Part shown: in pieces, positions 34,917-43,233 of the stretch
Layout of the letters: each line of letters begins with the position of its first letter
How positions within the stretch are numbered: position 1 is the stretch's first letter
Assembly: GCA_963756495.1 (NCBI GenBank)
Contig: CAVWNS010000005.1
Location: 434,001-498,000 of the forward strand
DNA: 64,000 nt
Direction: 5' to 3'
Source: DATFDN01 sp963756495
GTDB lineage: Bacteria > Pseudomonadota > Alphaproteobacteria > Acetobacterales > Acetobacteraceae
The notes under the pieces: model-generated
Told to the model about the DNA's origin: nothing
The model's input: only the letters and a program-made list of their open reading frames with translations
Databases searched by the model: none
Program-made: the position numbers and the translations under genes

Positions 34917-36490
34917 CTACTCCCAGAACGGGTCGGCGTCGCGCAGCGCACGCCAGGCCTTGGCGACGCGCGGGCGCGCCGCCGACCCGCGCTGCTCGGC
35001 CCACGCGGCCAGCGCCGCGACCGCCGGGACCAGATCGGGGCGCCCGGCCGAAGCCAACTGGCCGGCCAGTGCCGGCGTCGCGGCGGCGTCGTTCACCGTA
35101 CCCAGCAATTCCTGCAAGTCCCTGCACGGCCGCAGCACCGCCTTGACCCGCTTGGGGCGATAGAGCGCCTCGGTGAACTCGACCCCATAGCGCAGCACCT
35201 TCATCCGCTTGCGCAGCGCGTGCAGGGCCGGCGTCGGCGCGTGCCGGATGCGCCTGGCCCGCTTGGCGGCGCGCCGGGCCAGGCGGTCGAGCAGCGCCGG
35301 GACCGTCTGCTTGGTCGGACGGGCCAGCGCCGGTTTCCCGAAGCCGGCCGGGTCGCGGCCGGCGTCCTCGGCCCAGGCGGACAGGCCCAGCAGCAGCAGC
35401 GTGAAGCGCGGTGCCGCGAGTTCGCGCGCCGCATCGGCGTGCGCCGCCGTGCGCGCCGGCGCGGCCGCGTCGGCCAGCAGCTGCAGCCAGTCGGCCCCGC
35501 GCGCTCTCGCCCGCGCAGGCGGGCAGCGTCTCGGTCGACGAACACGTCCCAGTCCCGGGCGAGCTCCGAATACCTGGCCGGTGCGCGCAGCTCCAGATCG
35601 AAGCGCTCGGCGGCGAGCGGGGACAGCAGCGGCGCGAACAGCCCGATAGCGGCGCGCAGCCGGCGTGCCGCGACCCGAACCTGATGTATCCCCTCCACGT
35701 CGCCGCGCCCGGCGGGGGCCATGTTGACCCGCATATGGCCGACCGCGGCGCCCAGGATGGCGCGGAACGCCGCGCCGGTGGTCATGCCGGGGTCCAGCGA
35801 CGATGTCGTCGGGCTTGACCGCGCTCCGGCCGGGATGCCCGCGCGAGCCGGGCACCCCGCTCGCCCTTGCTCGCCGGCTCGATGGCGAGCGGGGCGGCCT
35901 CGGCCAATTCCAGCGCCAGGTGATAGAGCGCGCCGGGCGCGCCGGATTTCAGCTCCAGCTCCAGCTCGCTCACCGGCACGAAGCGCCTTCCAGCCCGGAT
36001 GCGGCCCTGGTCGATGGCGGCCTCGATCACCGTGGCGTCCTCCGCCGTCACCTGCCAGGCGTGCGGCTGATCTCCGTCGTGCAGAGCGGCGCCAGCGCGC
36101 CGTCGAGCGCGCCGATTGGCCAAGGGCGTGCCGGCCCACGCGACATCGGCCAGAAGGGCGCAGTCGGGCGCCTCGGTGGCGACCGGCCACTCCCACTCGC
36201 CGCGCCGCGCCGCCGCGCCGAGGGCCACCGGGGCGAGCTTCAAGGTCTGCGTCAGCGCGCCGTCGGCGCCGCGGCGCACCCGCAGGCTGGCGCCCGCCCG
36301 GCCCAGGACCCGGTCGGCGGTATCGAAATAGGTGGTGGTCTCCTCGCCGGCGCGGCGTTCCGGCCCGCGCGCGAGACCGAGGCGCGGGATGCTGCTCGAT
36401 TGTCGCCCGCGCCGCTTCGGGCAGGCGCAGCTTGACCTCGACCTCCTCGGGCGCGTTCCTGAGAGGTGCTGCTGAACCGTCCAGTGCCAT
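34917..36490 (-). CDS. CYTH-CHAD protein, inorganic triphosphatase type (six or more frameshifts)
   Basis: About 520 residues when frames are joined. N-terminal CYTH domain starts at ATG 36490 with the metal-binding ExExK motif in 'PEEVEVKLRLPEAARATIEQ', then 'EETTTYFDTADRVLGRAGAS' and 'FVPVSELELELKSG'. C-terminal CHAD domain has 'VEGIHQVRVAARRLRAAIGL', 'ELARDWDVFVDRDAARL' and 'LHALRKRMKVLRYGVEF'. YgiF-like enzymes hydrolyse tripolyphosphate; CHAD binds polyphosphate. Breaks near 36387, 36122, 36062, 35850, 35835, 35808 and 35512, each a one-base change. Divergent from the receiver gene. Confidence 0.82.
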
Positions 36491-36696
36491 CGACGTAAGT
36501 TCGACGGCGTGCGGCTCCGGTCAATACGCGCGCGAAATCCGGTTCCATGGCTGGTGATTTCGTGACCCCGCGTCACGCGATCGGCACCGCGCGGAATCGG
36601 GTCGCACGATATAAATGCCCCCAACGCAATTCCGCCGCAGGCTCGAGACATCTCGCCGCCGTGCTGCGCCCGATGGGAAAGGCAGCGACAGAGGCC

Positions 36697-37083
36697 ATGC
36701 CACGCATGTTGCGCATTCTGGTCGTCGAGGATCAGGCATTGATCGCCGGGCTGATCGCCGACGCGCTGAGCGACACCTACGAGGCGATCTGTGCCCCGAC
36801 GGTGCCGGAGGCGGTGGAGCACCTGCTCACCAACTCGATCGACCTCGTCCTGCTCGATTGCGTGCTCCCCGGCGGGACGATGTGGCAGGTGATGCTGGAT
36901 GCCGACCGCCTCGGCGTGCCGGTCGTCCTGATGACCGGCGACCCCGGCCAGATGCGGGAGATCAAGGGTGGCCCACGGCCCTATATCCTCAAGCCGTTCT
37001 CCATCACCCAGCTGCTCGACGTGATCGACGCCCAGACCGGCGTCTCTGCCCCCACCGGCGGCGGGGCTGCCCGCCCGATCTGA
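36697..37083 (+). CDS. Stand-alone response regulator receiver
   Basis: 128-residue single receiver domain with no output domain. Acidic pair in 'ILVVEDQALIAGL', phospho-acceptor Asp in 'IDLVLLDCVLPGG' (followed by Cys), Thr in 'VLMTGDPGQ' and Lys in 'YILKPFSITQL'. ATG 36697 has an AGAGG site; ATGs at 36673 and 36706 are alternatives. No kinase gene is near. Dap and Met genes follow, which does not suggest a function. Confidence 0.85.
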   Translation: MPRMLRILVVEDQALIAGLIADALSDTYEAICAPTVPEAVEHLLTNSIDLVLLDCVLPGGTMWQVMLDADRLGVPVVLMTGDPGQMREIKGGPRPYILKPFSITQLLDVIDAQTGVSAPTGGGAARPI

Positions 37084-37107
37084 GACATCCCGGTCCGAGT
37101 GACGCGG

Positions 37108-37909
37108 ATGAGCCTGCGCATCGGCATCGCCGGCGTGACCGGCCGCATGGGGCGCCTTTTGGTCGAGGAGGTGCGCGCCGCGCAGTCGCGACCCGAAGGC
37201 GTCACGCTCGTCGGCGGTGTCGCGCGGGCGGGGACACGCTGATCCGGCCGCCGTCCGGCCGGCGTGCCCCGGTTTTCCGACATCGCCGCCCTGGCGCGGG
37301 CCTGCGACCTGGTGATCGATTTCACCCACGCCGCGTGCGCGCAGGCGCACGCCGCCGCCCTCGCCGCCGCCGGGACGGGCTGGGTCCTGGGCACCTCGGG
37401 CCTGTCGGCCGCCGACGAGGCGGCGGTCGCCGAGGCGGCACGGCGCGATCCCGGTCGTCTATGCGGCGAATTTCTCCGCCGGCGTGACGCTGGTGCTGGC
37501 GCTGGCCGAGCGCATGGCCGCCGCCCTGCCGGCCGCGAGCCTACGACGCCGAGATCGTGGAGATGCACCACCGCCAGAAGGTCGATGCGCCCTCCGGCAC
37601 CGCCATCGGCATCGGCCGCGCGGTGGCGCGGGGACGCGGGATCGCGCTGGACGACGTCATGGAGAGCGGCCGGCACGGCCACACCGGGCGCGCGCCGGCC
37701 CGGGCGCCATCGGGTTCGCCGCCCTGCGCGGCGGCCAGGTCGTCGGCGAGCACACGCTGATCTTCGCCGCCGCCGACGAGCAGATCGCGCTGACGCATCG
37801 CGCCTTCGACCGGCGCGCCTTCGCCGCCGGCGCCGTGCGCGCGGCCCTGTGGGCGGCCGGCCGGCCGCCCGGTCTGTATGGCATGGCCGACGTGCTCGGT
37901 CTGACCTGA
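37108..37909 (+). CDS. dapB: 4-hydroxy-tetrahydrodipicolinate reductase (about five frameshifts)
   Basis: NAD(P)H-dependent enzyme of lysine/meso-diaminopimelate synthesis. Starts at ATG 37108 with the nucleotide-binding 'GIAGVTGRMGRLLVEEVRAA'; the signature 'MHHRQKVDAPSGTAIGIGRA' is near 37565. The pieces cover the full ~265 residues, but the frame changes near 37215, 37258, 37448, 37539 and 37690. The first break gives an early TGA. Because dapB is normally essential, base errors are the likely cause unless a second copy exists. Confidence 0.87.
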
Positions 37910-37912
37910 CCG

Positions 37913-37942
37913 GCCCGTCTGTCGCCTGCCCGTCTGTCGCCT
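37913..37942 (+). repeat. 15-bp tandem duplication between dapB and metK
   Basis: GCCCGTCTGTCGCCT is repeated twice without a gap (37913-37927, 37928-37942), directly after the dapB stop. It lies about 100 bp upstream of the metK start and could be a regulatory-protein site or a recent slippage event. No SAM-riboswitch structure is evident in the remaining leader. Confidence 0.7.
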
Positions 37943-38042
37943 TGACCCTCCGTTTGCTTTCCGCCACACACGCCGCGCCCGGCGCCCGCCCGAGGTTGCG
38001 GCCGGCCTTTCCCGCGTACCCGCCGCTGCAAAAGGAGAGACC

Positions 38043-39233
38043 ATGCGCGCAACTGGGGAGTACCTGTTCACCTCCGAATCGGTCTCGGAGGGGCATCCCG
38101 ACAAGGTGGCCGACCGGCTGAGCGACACGGTGCTCGACGCCTATCTCGCCGCCGACCCCTATGCGCGCGTCGCCTGCGAGACCCTGGTCACCACCAACCA
38201 GGTGGTGTTGGCCGGCGAGACCCGCGGGCCGGAGTCGGTCACCCACGAATACCTCTCCCATCTCGCCCGGCTCGCCATCCAGGATATCGGCTACGACCAG
38301 GCCGGCTTCTCCTGGCGGAACGCGCGGATCGACGTGCTGCTGCACACGCCAGTCGGCCGACATCGCGCAAGGCGTGGATGCGCTGGGCAACAAGGACGAG
38401 GGCGCGGGCGACCAGGGCATCATGTTCGGCTATGCCTGCCGCGAGACCGCGGCGCTGATGCCGGCGCCGCTCTATTACGCGCATCTGATCCTGCGCCGGA
38501 TCAGCGAGCTGCGCCGCGACGCGACCGCGCGGTGGCGGGCTTGCTGCCGGACGCGAAAAGCCAGGTCACGCTGCGCTACATCGACGGCAAGCCGGTCGGC
38601 GCGACCAGCGTCGTCGTTTCCACCCAGCACGAGGAGGACGCTGAACCAGGAGCAGGTGAAGGCCCTGCTCTGGCCGATCGTGGAGACGGCGCTGCCGCGC
38701 GGCTGGATGCCCGAAGGATCGGGAGTTCTATGTCAACCCGACGGGCAAGTTCGTGATCGGCGGCCCGGACGGCGATTGCGGGCTCACGGGACGCAAGATC
38801 ATCGTGGACACGTACGGCGGCGCGGCCCCGCATGGCGGCGGGCGCGTTCAGCGGCAAGGACCCGACCAAGGTCGATCGCTCGGCCGCCTATGCCTGCCGC
38901 TATCTCGCCAAGAACGTGGTCGCCGCCGGCTTGGCGGAGCGGTGCACCATCCAGATCAGCTACGCGATCGGCGTGTCGCATCCGCTGTCGGTCTATGTGG
39001 ACCTGCACGGCACCGGCGCCGATGTCGAGGAGGTGCGGCTGGAGCACGCATTGCGCGAGCTGATGGACCTCACGCCGCGCGGCATCCGCGAGCACCTGCA
39101 CCTCAACCGCCCCATCTACGCGCCCACCTCGGCCTATGGCCATTTCGGCCGCGACCCAAACCCGGAAAAGGGCACGTTCACGTGGGAGAAGACGGACCTG
39201 GTCCCGGGGCTGAGGGCGGCGCTCGGCCGCTAG
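38043..39233 (+). CDS. metK: S-adenosylmethionine synthetase (five frameshifts)
   Basis: Makes SAM from methionine and ATP. ATG 38043 follows an AAAGGAGAG ribosome site. N-terminal 'SVSEGHPDKVADRLSDTVLD', central 'GAGDQGIMFGYACRET' and the P-loop-like 'GGAFSGKDPTKVDRSAAYAC' after frame correction, then 'ISYAIGVSHPLSVYVDLHGT'. About 396 residues expected. Breaks: about 38350 (extra C), 38527 (missing G), 38640 (extra G), 38718 (extra G) and 38840 (extra C). A SAM synthetase is indispensable in free-living bacteria, so these are best read as sequence errors. Confidence 0.9.
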
Positions 39234-39958
39234 AGGGCAGGCCAGACGTCAAGCCGGCGCCAGAACGGCTCTACGGGCGCGCCCGCGGCCACGCGCTGCG
39301 CCCACGCCAGCGGCACCTGCTCGACACTGCCCTGCCGCGCCTCGCCTTCCAGCCCGACCAGGCCGCCGACCCGCTCTCCGCCTTCGGTGCAGGCGTGCGC
39401 GCCCTGTCGCTGGAGGTGGGCTCGGGCGGCGGCGAGCACGCGCTGGAGCAGGCCGTCGCGCATCCCGGGTCCGGGCTGATCGCCTGCGAGGTCTACGAAA
39501 ACGGCCTCTGCTCGCTGCTCGCCCGCCTCGTCGCCGAGGACGGCGCGGAGGCGAGCGCGACACTGCCGCCCAATTTGCGGATCTGGCCCGATGATGGGCG
39601 GGCGCTGCTGCGCCTGCTGCCGGATGCCTGCCTCGACCAGTTGTTCCTGCTGTTCCCCGATCCCTGGCCGAAGGCGCGCCATGCCAAGCGCCGCTTCGTC
39701 CACCCCGACCTGCTGGCGGTGCTGGCGCGGGTGCTGAAGCCGGGTGCCGAGTGGCGGGTGGCGACCGACGACCCGACCTATCAGGCCTGGATCGGCGCGG
39801 TGATGGGCGCGCAGCCCTGGTTCACGGCGAGCTGGCCGCAGCCCGTCCGCCCGGCCGGCTGGCCCCCGACCCGCTACGAGGCCAAGGCCCTGCGCGCCGG
39901 CCGCTCCCCGCTCTATTGGCGCTTCCTCCGCGCCGATGGGATCAGACCGGGGCCATGA
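39182..39958 (+). CDS. trmB: tRNA (guanine-N7)-methyltransferase
   Basis: SAM-dependent enzyme that forms m7G46 in tRNAs. Family motifs: 'ERLYGRARGHALRPRQRHLL' at the N-terminus, SAM loop 'LEVGSGGGEHALEQ', and the signature 'FPDPWPKARHAKRR'. Reading frame is intact to the stop at 39958. The start is unresolved: family alignment would begin at about 39248, where there is only GTC, and the nearest upstream in-frame start is GTG 39182 inside metK. A lost start codon by base error is possible. The 3' end overlaps the acyltransferase gene by 17 bp. Confidence 0.88.
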   Translation: MGEDGPGPGAEGGARPLEGRPDVKPAPERLYGRARGHALRPRQRHLLDTALPRLAFQPDQAADPLSAFGAGVRALSLEVGSGGGEHALEQAVAHPGSGLIACEVYENGLCSLLARLVAEDGAEASATLPPNLRIWPDDGRALLRLLPDACLDQLFLLFPDPWPKARHAKRRFVHPDLLAVLARVLKPGAEWRVATDDPTYQAWIGAVMGAQPWFTASWPQPVRPAGWPPTRYEAKALRAGRSPLYWRFLRADGIRPGP

Positions 39959-40155
39959 CCGGCTGCTCGATCAGCGCCCGCCCGGCGCGCACGGCCGGCT
40001 GCTCGACCTGACGGTGCAGCACCCAGGCCAGCGCCAGCGGCACCAGGATCGCGCTCGGAACCCAGATCGCGGTGAACAGGCCGCCATGCCCGCGCGCGAG
40101 CGGCGCGAGCGCCAAGGCCAGCAGCTTCTGCGCCGGCTCGTTGATCAGGTAGATG
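39942..40155 (-). pseudogene. Acyltransferase family 3 gene, 3' part (split by transposon)
   Basis: C-terminal about 70 residues of an OafA/YrhL-type membrane acyltransferase: 'YRIYLINEPAQKLLALALAP' then 'WVPSAILVPLALAWVLHRQV EQPAVRAG'. The part beyond 40155 is transposon. It joins with 43824-44751: one strand of both pieces carries GGTAGATG, and the reunited frame reads 'SYCIYLINEPAQ', the expected last membrane-helix region of the family. Confidence 0.85.
40148..40155. repeat. Target-site duplication, left copy
   Basis: GGTAGATG at 40148-40155 abuts the left transposon end; the identical octamer at 43824-43831 abuts the right end. The next base (C) is also shared, so the exact edges could shift by one. 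Eight bases is the usual duplication size for the IS1595 family. Confidence 0.9.
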
Positions 40156-40224
40156 CGGTATTCGGTAGCAACCGCCACCACAGGATGCGCACCGGCCGGC
40201 CGCTGATTCCCTACCATATCTGGC

Positions 40225-40641
40225 ATGGGCAATCGATACCTTGCTAGGCTGCGGCTCGCGCGCGTCCGCACGAATGAGAACATCGCCCGGCTGGCGGGCG
40301 CGCTGGCCAATCAGCGCGAGCGGCTGGCCGGGATCGAGGCGGCGATCAGTGACATCGAGCCGGAGCTACGGCTGCCGCCACCCACGCGGAAGCCCAATCC
40401 GGTGTTCGCGCGCGGGGAGTTGACCCGGCTCGCGCTGACCATCTTGCGGGAGGCGGACCAACCGCTGTCGATATCCGTCATAGCCGTCCGTGCGCTCGCC
40501 ATGAAGGGCATTGACCTACCGGCCCCTCGCATCCGGCGCATGACAAAGGCGCGGCTGCGGGCGGTGTTTCTCGCGTTGGAGAAGCGCGGGGTGGCGCGCA
40601 GCGTGGGTGAGGGGAACGAGACGCGGCGGGGGCTGACGTAA
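40225..40641 (+). CDS. Transposon passenger protein of unknown function
   Basis: 138 residues. The N-terminal half (about 15-60) is helical and looks coiled-coil (ENIARLAGALANQRERLAGI); the C-terminal half (about 65-138) resembles a winged helix ('ELTRLALTILREADQPLSIS', 'RLRAVFLALEKRGVARSVGE'). Proteins of this outline are annotated as hypothetical in alphaproteobacteria. It starts 69 bp inside the left transposon end. DNA-binding role is an inference. Confidence 0.6.
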   Translation: MGNRYLARLRLARVRTNENIARLAGALANQRERLAGIEAAISDIEPELRLPPPTRKPNPVFARGELTRLALTILREADQPLSISVIAVRALAMKGIDLPAPRIRRMTKARLRAVFLALEKRGVARSVGEGNETRRGLT

Positions 40642-41075
40642 GCGTCAGCTACCGGCGGTTACTGTGAACGCTGAACCGGCTTCTGGGGCGCGACGCGGTG
40701 AGATCGGAGCCGGGAATGGGTAGGAACCCGGTTGGCGTCTCTAGATCGTCCTGATCACCAATGCGTGTTAAATGTGAAGATGCGGCGTGTGAATTTACCA
40801 ACAACCTCTGGAAGTGATTGGGATTTTAATTCATCACCGTTGATGATGTGTGATGATAAACCCTTTGCCTGCGGTGCTGCTTCGCAGTTACCTTCCTCAC
40901 GGGCAATTGGCGTAGATCGGGACGGAGGCCTGGGTTTTCAATGCGCCAAGTTCGGCCCATGTTGGTATGCCTTGGTTTCGCTTAGAAACGGACGGCGGTT
41001 AGCAAAGGTGAACGAGATGTCAGATTTGCATGTCGTCGCGGATTTCCATCTCGCGAATTTGGCGAGCCTGCTCCT
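40642..41075. other. 434-bp noncoding stretch with inverted repeat upstream of antitoxin gene
   Basis: AT-richer than its surroundings. Contains TCATCAC (40831-40837) and GTGATGA (40850-40856), a 7-bp inverted repeat with a 12-bp centre that itself holds TGATGATG; this could be the operator of the toxin-antitoxin operon, though it is 220 bp from the antitoxin start. A 115-codon open frame here lacks family similarity and normal start context and is not annotated. Confidence 0.4.
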
Positions 41076-41387
41076 ATGAATAACCCTCGGGAGAGGCTGG
41101 CTCTACTCGATATTGTCGAGCCGGAGGCGATTGCTCAACTTGACGAGTCGCTTCTCGGACGAATTACGGACTTGCAGGGGCGTCCCGATATTCGGGAACG
41201 GGTTATGAATGTTTGGAACGACGCAAAAGACCTGTGGCAAGATACAGAAGACACCTTAGAGTTCCTGTTTCGCAAGCATCCTATGCTTGATGGACACCGT
41301 CCTATTGATCTCACGTTAGAGAGCGAAGAAGGGGCGCTGAGGGTGCATAGCATTCTTGGACGTTTGCGGTTTGGCTCTGCCGCGTGA
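41076..41387 (+). CDS. MbcA/ParS/Xre-type antitoxin
   Basis: 103-residue antitoxin with the toxin-binding MbcA/ParS (DUF2384) C-terminus: 'FRKHPMLDGHRPIDLTLESE' then 'EGALRVHSILGRLRFG'. The N-terminal helical part is shorter than the usual Xre helix-turn-helix, as in compact members. Its TGA overlaps the RES toxin's GTG start (GTGA), the usual coupling. Would neutralise the RES toxin by occluding its active site. Confidence 0.85.
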   Translation: MNNPRERLALLDIVEPEAIAQLDESLLGRITDLQGRPDIRERVMNVWNDAKDLWQDTEDTLEFLFRKHPMLDGHRPIDLTLESEEGALRVHSILGRLRFGSAA

Positions 41388-41878
41388 CGGCGCAAATCCT
41401 CCCGCAGGTCGTCACCGCTTATCGAATCGGTGATCCAAACGGAGCGTTCCAAATCTTTGACGCTGGAGGATCCATATGCGCCCCTGGCCGCTGGAATACT
41501 CCGAACAGCCCAATAATCTATAGCTCCGAGCATTACTCGACTGCCTTATTGGAAAAGCTGGTCCATGGGAATGGCAATCTTCCCCCTAATCAGCACTTTA
41601 TTCAAATTACTCTGCCGACCGGTGTTTCGTATGAAGATTTCGATTTTCATGGCAATCCGGGATGGGATAGAGAACCGCCTACAATAAGCCGCCAGTTAGG
41701 CGAAGGTTGGCAGCAAAGTCGCCGGTCGCTACTGCTCAGAGTTCCATCGGTAGTAGCAAGACTGGAATACAACTGGCTGATAAATCCCAATCATGGTGAA
41801 TTCCGTCTTTTAAGCCCCACGATCCATACGCGCATATATTGGGACAAGCGCTTGTTCGCCGCAACCCCGTCGCCCTGA
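41384..41878 (+). CDS. RES-domain toxin
   Basis: 164-residue RES toxin; characterised members degrade or transfer ADP-ribose from NAD+. Diagnostic features: 'VVTAYRIGDPNGAFQIFDAG', the Arg in 'GRWNTPNSPIIYSSEHYSTA', the Glu in 'LLEKLVHGNG', the Ser/Val stretch 'SRRSLLLRVPSVVARLE' and 'NWLINPNHGEFRLL'. GTG start at 41384. Passenger of the transposon; ends 5 bp before the convergent transposase stop. Confidence 0.87.
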   Translation: MTAQILPQVVTAYRIGDPNGAFQIFDAGGSICAPGRWNTPNSPIIYSSEHYSTALLEKLVHGNGNLPPNQHFIQITLPTGVSYEDFDFHGNPGWDREPPTISRQLGEGWQQSRRSLLLRVPSVVARLEYNWLINPNHGEFRLLSPTIHTRIYWDKRLFAATPSP

Positions 41879-41882
41879 CCCA

Positions 41883-42869
41883 TTATCTTGACGCCGCCCG
41901 CTGCCAGTACCCGCACCAATCCACGCTCGGGCGGCACGCCATCGCCAACCCCATGACAGCCTGCACCTGCCCCCGGTTATCCATCCGCCGGTGATCTTCG
42001 CGCCACGCGCTCTCCTGCGCGTAGCGGACCAGATACGTCCCGGCGACGTGGTGGTGGTGCCCGATCTCCGCGCGGCGCATCCGCGAGAAGAACTCCTCGG
42101 CCCCGTTCGTGTACACTCCGCGCCCGTCGCTGTAGAGCGCCTGATGGTCGATCCGCTGCATCGCGAAGCGGGCTTGCAGATCGTTCCATGACGTGGCTTC
42201 GTCGGCCATGATCTCCGTGCCCTTCGCCACGCGCGCGGCAATGAAGCCCAGTGCGGCGGATTCCGACTTGAACACCGCCGGTAGCGTGCGCCCGTGGCGC
42301 TCGCGGATCACGACGACGACCTGGCGCTTGCCGTTCTGATTCTTGGCGAGCCGCCGATCCCGGCGGAACTCCTTGTGGTTCGCCGGCTTGATGTAGCCAC
42401 CGAAGTAGCCGCCATCGACCTCGGCCACGGTGCCGACACCGCCGATCTGCCTGCCCTTCATTTCGGACGCCATCGCCTCGCGCAACTTGTGCGCCAGCAC
42501 GAACGCCGTCTTGTATTGCACGTCCAGATCGCGGGAGAGGGCGAGCGCGCTCTTGCCCTTCACCTCATTGCAGAAAATGGCGATGGCCGCGAGGTAGGTC
42601 CGCAGCGGCATCTTGTGGAAGGCGAACAGGGTGCCGGACGTGACCGAGAAATCCTTGCGGCACGCCTTGCAGCGCCAGCGTGGCGCCCCGTTCGGCCGGC
42701 GGCAGTCATAGACGGTCGGGCACGCGCAACGCGGGCAGACCGGCTTGCCTTCCGTGGCGGCCCAGCGGATGCGCACGAACGCCAGCTCGGCTTCCTCGTC
42801 CGTCATGCGCAGGACCGACGCCAGAGAGAGCGTCCGGGCCTTGGCTGAGAGGAGGAAGTGTTGGGCCAC
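41883..42869 (-). CDS. ISXO2-like IS1595-family transposase
   Basis: 328-residue DDE-type transposase. An N-terminal zinc ribbon ('VCPRCACPTVYDCRR' and 'WRCKACRKDF', four Cys) precedes the catalytic domain with Asp in 'TVAEVDGGYFGGYIKP', Asp in 'IMADEATSWNDLQARF' and the C-terminal 'YTNGAEEFFSRMRRAEIGHH'. Intact frame, so the element may still move. Transcribed away from the DUF6471 gene; shared promoter region at 42870-42977. Confidence 0.92.
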   Translation of the reverse strand: MAQHFLLSAKARTLSLASVLRMTDEEAELAFVRIRWAATEGKPVCPRCACPTVYDCRRPNGAPRWRCKACRKDFSVTSGTLFAFHKMPLRTYLAAIAIFCNEVKGKSALALSRDLDVQYKTAFVLAHKLREAMASEMKGRQIGGVGTVAEVDGGYFGGYIKPANHKEFRRDRRLAKNQNGKRQVVVVIRERHGRTLPAVFKSESAALGFIAARVAKGTEIMADEATSWNDLQARFAMQRIDHQALYSDGRGVYTNGAEEFFSRMRRAEIGHHHHVAGTYLVRYAQESAWREDHRRMDNRGQVQAVMGLAMACRPSVDWCGYWQRAASR

Positions 42870-42870
42870 T

Positions 42871-42910
42871 TACCGTATACGGGATGAAGTTCTCAGATAC
42901 GGTATTCCGG
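42871..42910. promoter_or_regulatory. Inverted repeat in transposase/DUF6471 divergent promoter
   Basis: TACCGTAT (42871-42878) and ATACGGTA (42897-42904) form an 8-bp inverted repeat with an 18-bp centre; the left half also sits in the palindrome CCGTATACGG (42873-42882). The right half reads on as CGGTATTCCGG (42900-42910), nearly the same as the outermost bases of the transposon ends (CGGTATTCGG at 40156-40165). Candidate operator for a transposon-encoded regulator. Confidence 0.5.
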
Positions 42911-42977
42911 CGGGTTCTCATTGTCAACAGGAGAATATCGGATATGATAGATGCCTACCTATCACGGGAGAGCGAGA

Positions 42978-43217
42978 ATGGGCCTTGCGGCAACAGAAAA
43001 GGAACTGGCGGACAGGACGGCCCGGTTCCTTAAGGCGGAGCTGAAGCGGACCAGCGTGACCTATGCCGAGTTGGCGAAGCGCCTGGAGGCGCATGGGCTG
43101 AAGGAGACCGAAGCATCGATCGCCAATAAACTTAGCCGTGGGACGATCGCGGCGACGTTCCTGCTGGCGACGCTCGCAGCATTGGAAATGGAGGGGGTGC
43201 GGCTGGAGGACCTTTGA
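42978..43217 (+). CDS. DUF6471 helix-turn-helix-like protein
   Basis: 79 residues from ATG 42978 (GAGAGCGAGA before it; an earlier in-frame ATG at 42951 is possible). The segment 'SVTYAELAKRLEAHGLKETE' followed by 'ASIANKLSRGTIAATFLLAT' has the look of a helix-turn-helix that reads as a Xre-like repressor. DUF6471 genes are often found next to ISXO2-type transposases. I infer a role in controlling the transposase. Confidence 0.72.
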   Translation: MGLAATEKELADRTARFLKAELKRTSVTYAELAKRLEAHGLKETEASIANKLSRGTIAATFLLATLAALEMEGVRLEDL

Positions 43218-43233
43218 ACCCAAGAGAAGCGGT

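Noticed and set aside
37910..38042. Possible SAM-type riboswitch ahead of metK
   Set aside because: The leader is short, contains a 15-bp tandem repeat and shows none of the SAM-II or SAM/SAH conserved blocks that I could recognise.
37108..39233. Programmed frameshifting or phase variation in dapB and metK
   Set aside because: Breaks are many, at varied sites, mostly not in homopolymers or slippery heptamers, and in housekeeping enzymes; error is simpler.
39942..40310. Free-standing 122-codon membrane protein gene
   Set aside because: Its first half is transposon end sequence; the rest is the C-terminus of the split acyltransferase.
40732..41079. 115-codon open frame inside the transposon
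   Set aside because: No ribosome site, no similarity to a family, overlaps the antitoxin start and reads through an AT-rich likely promoter region.
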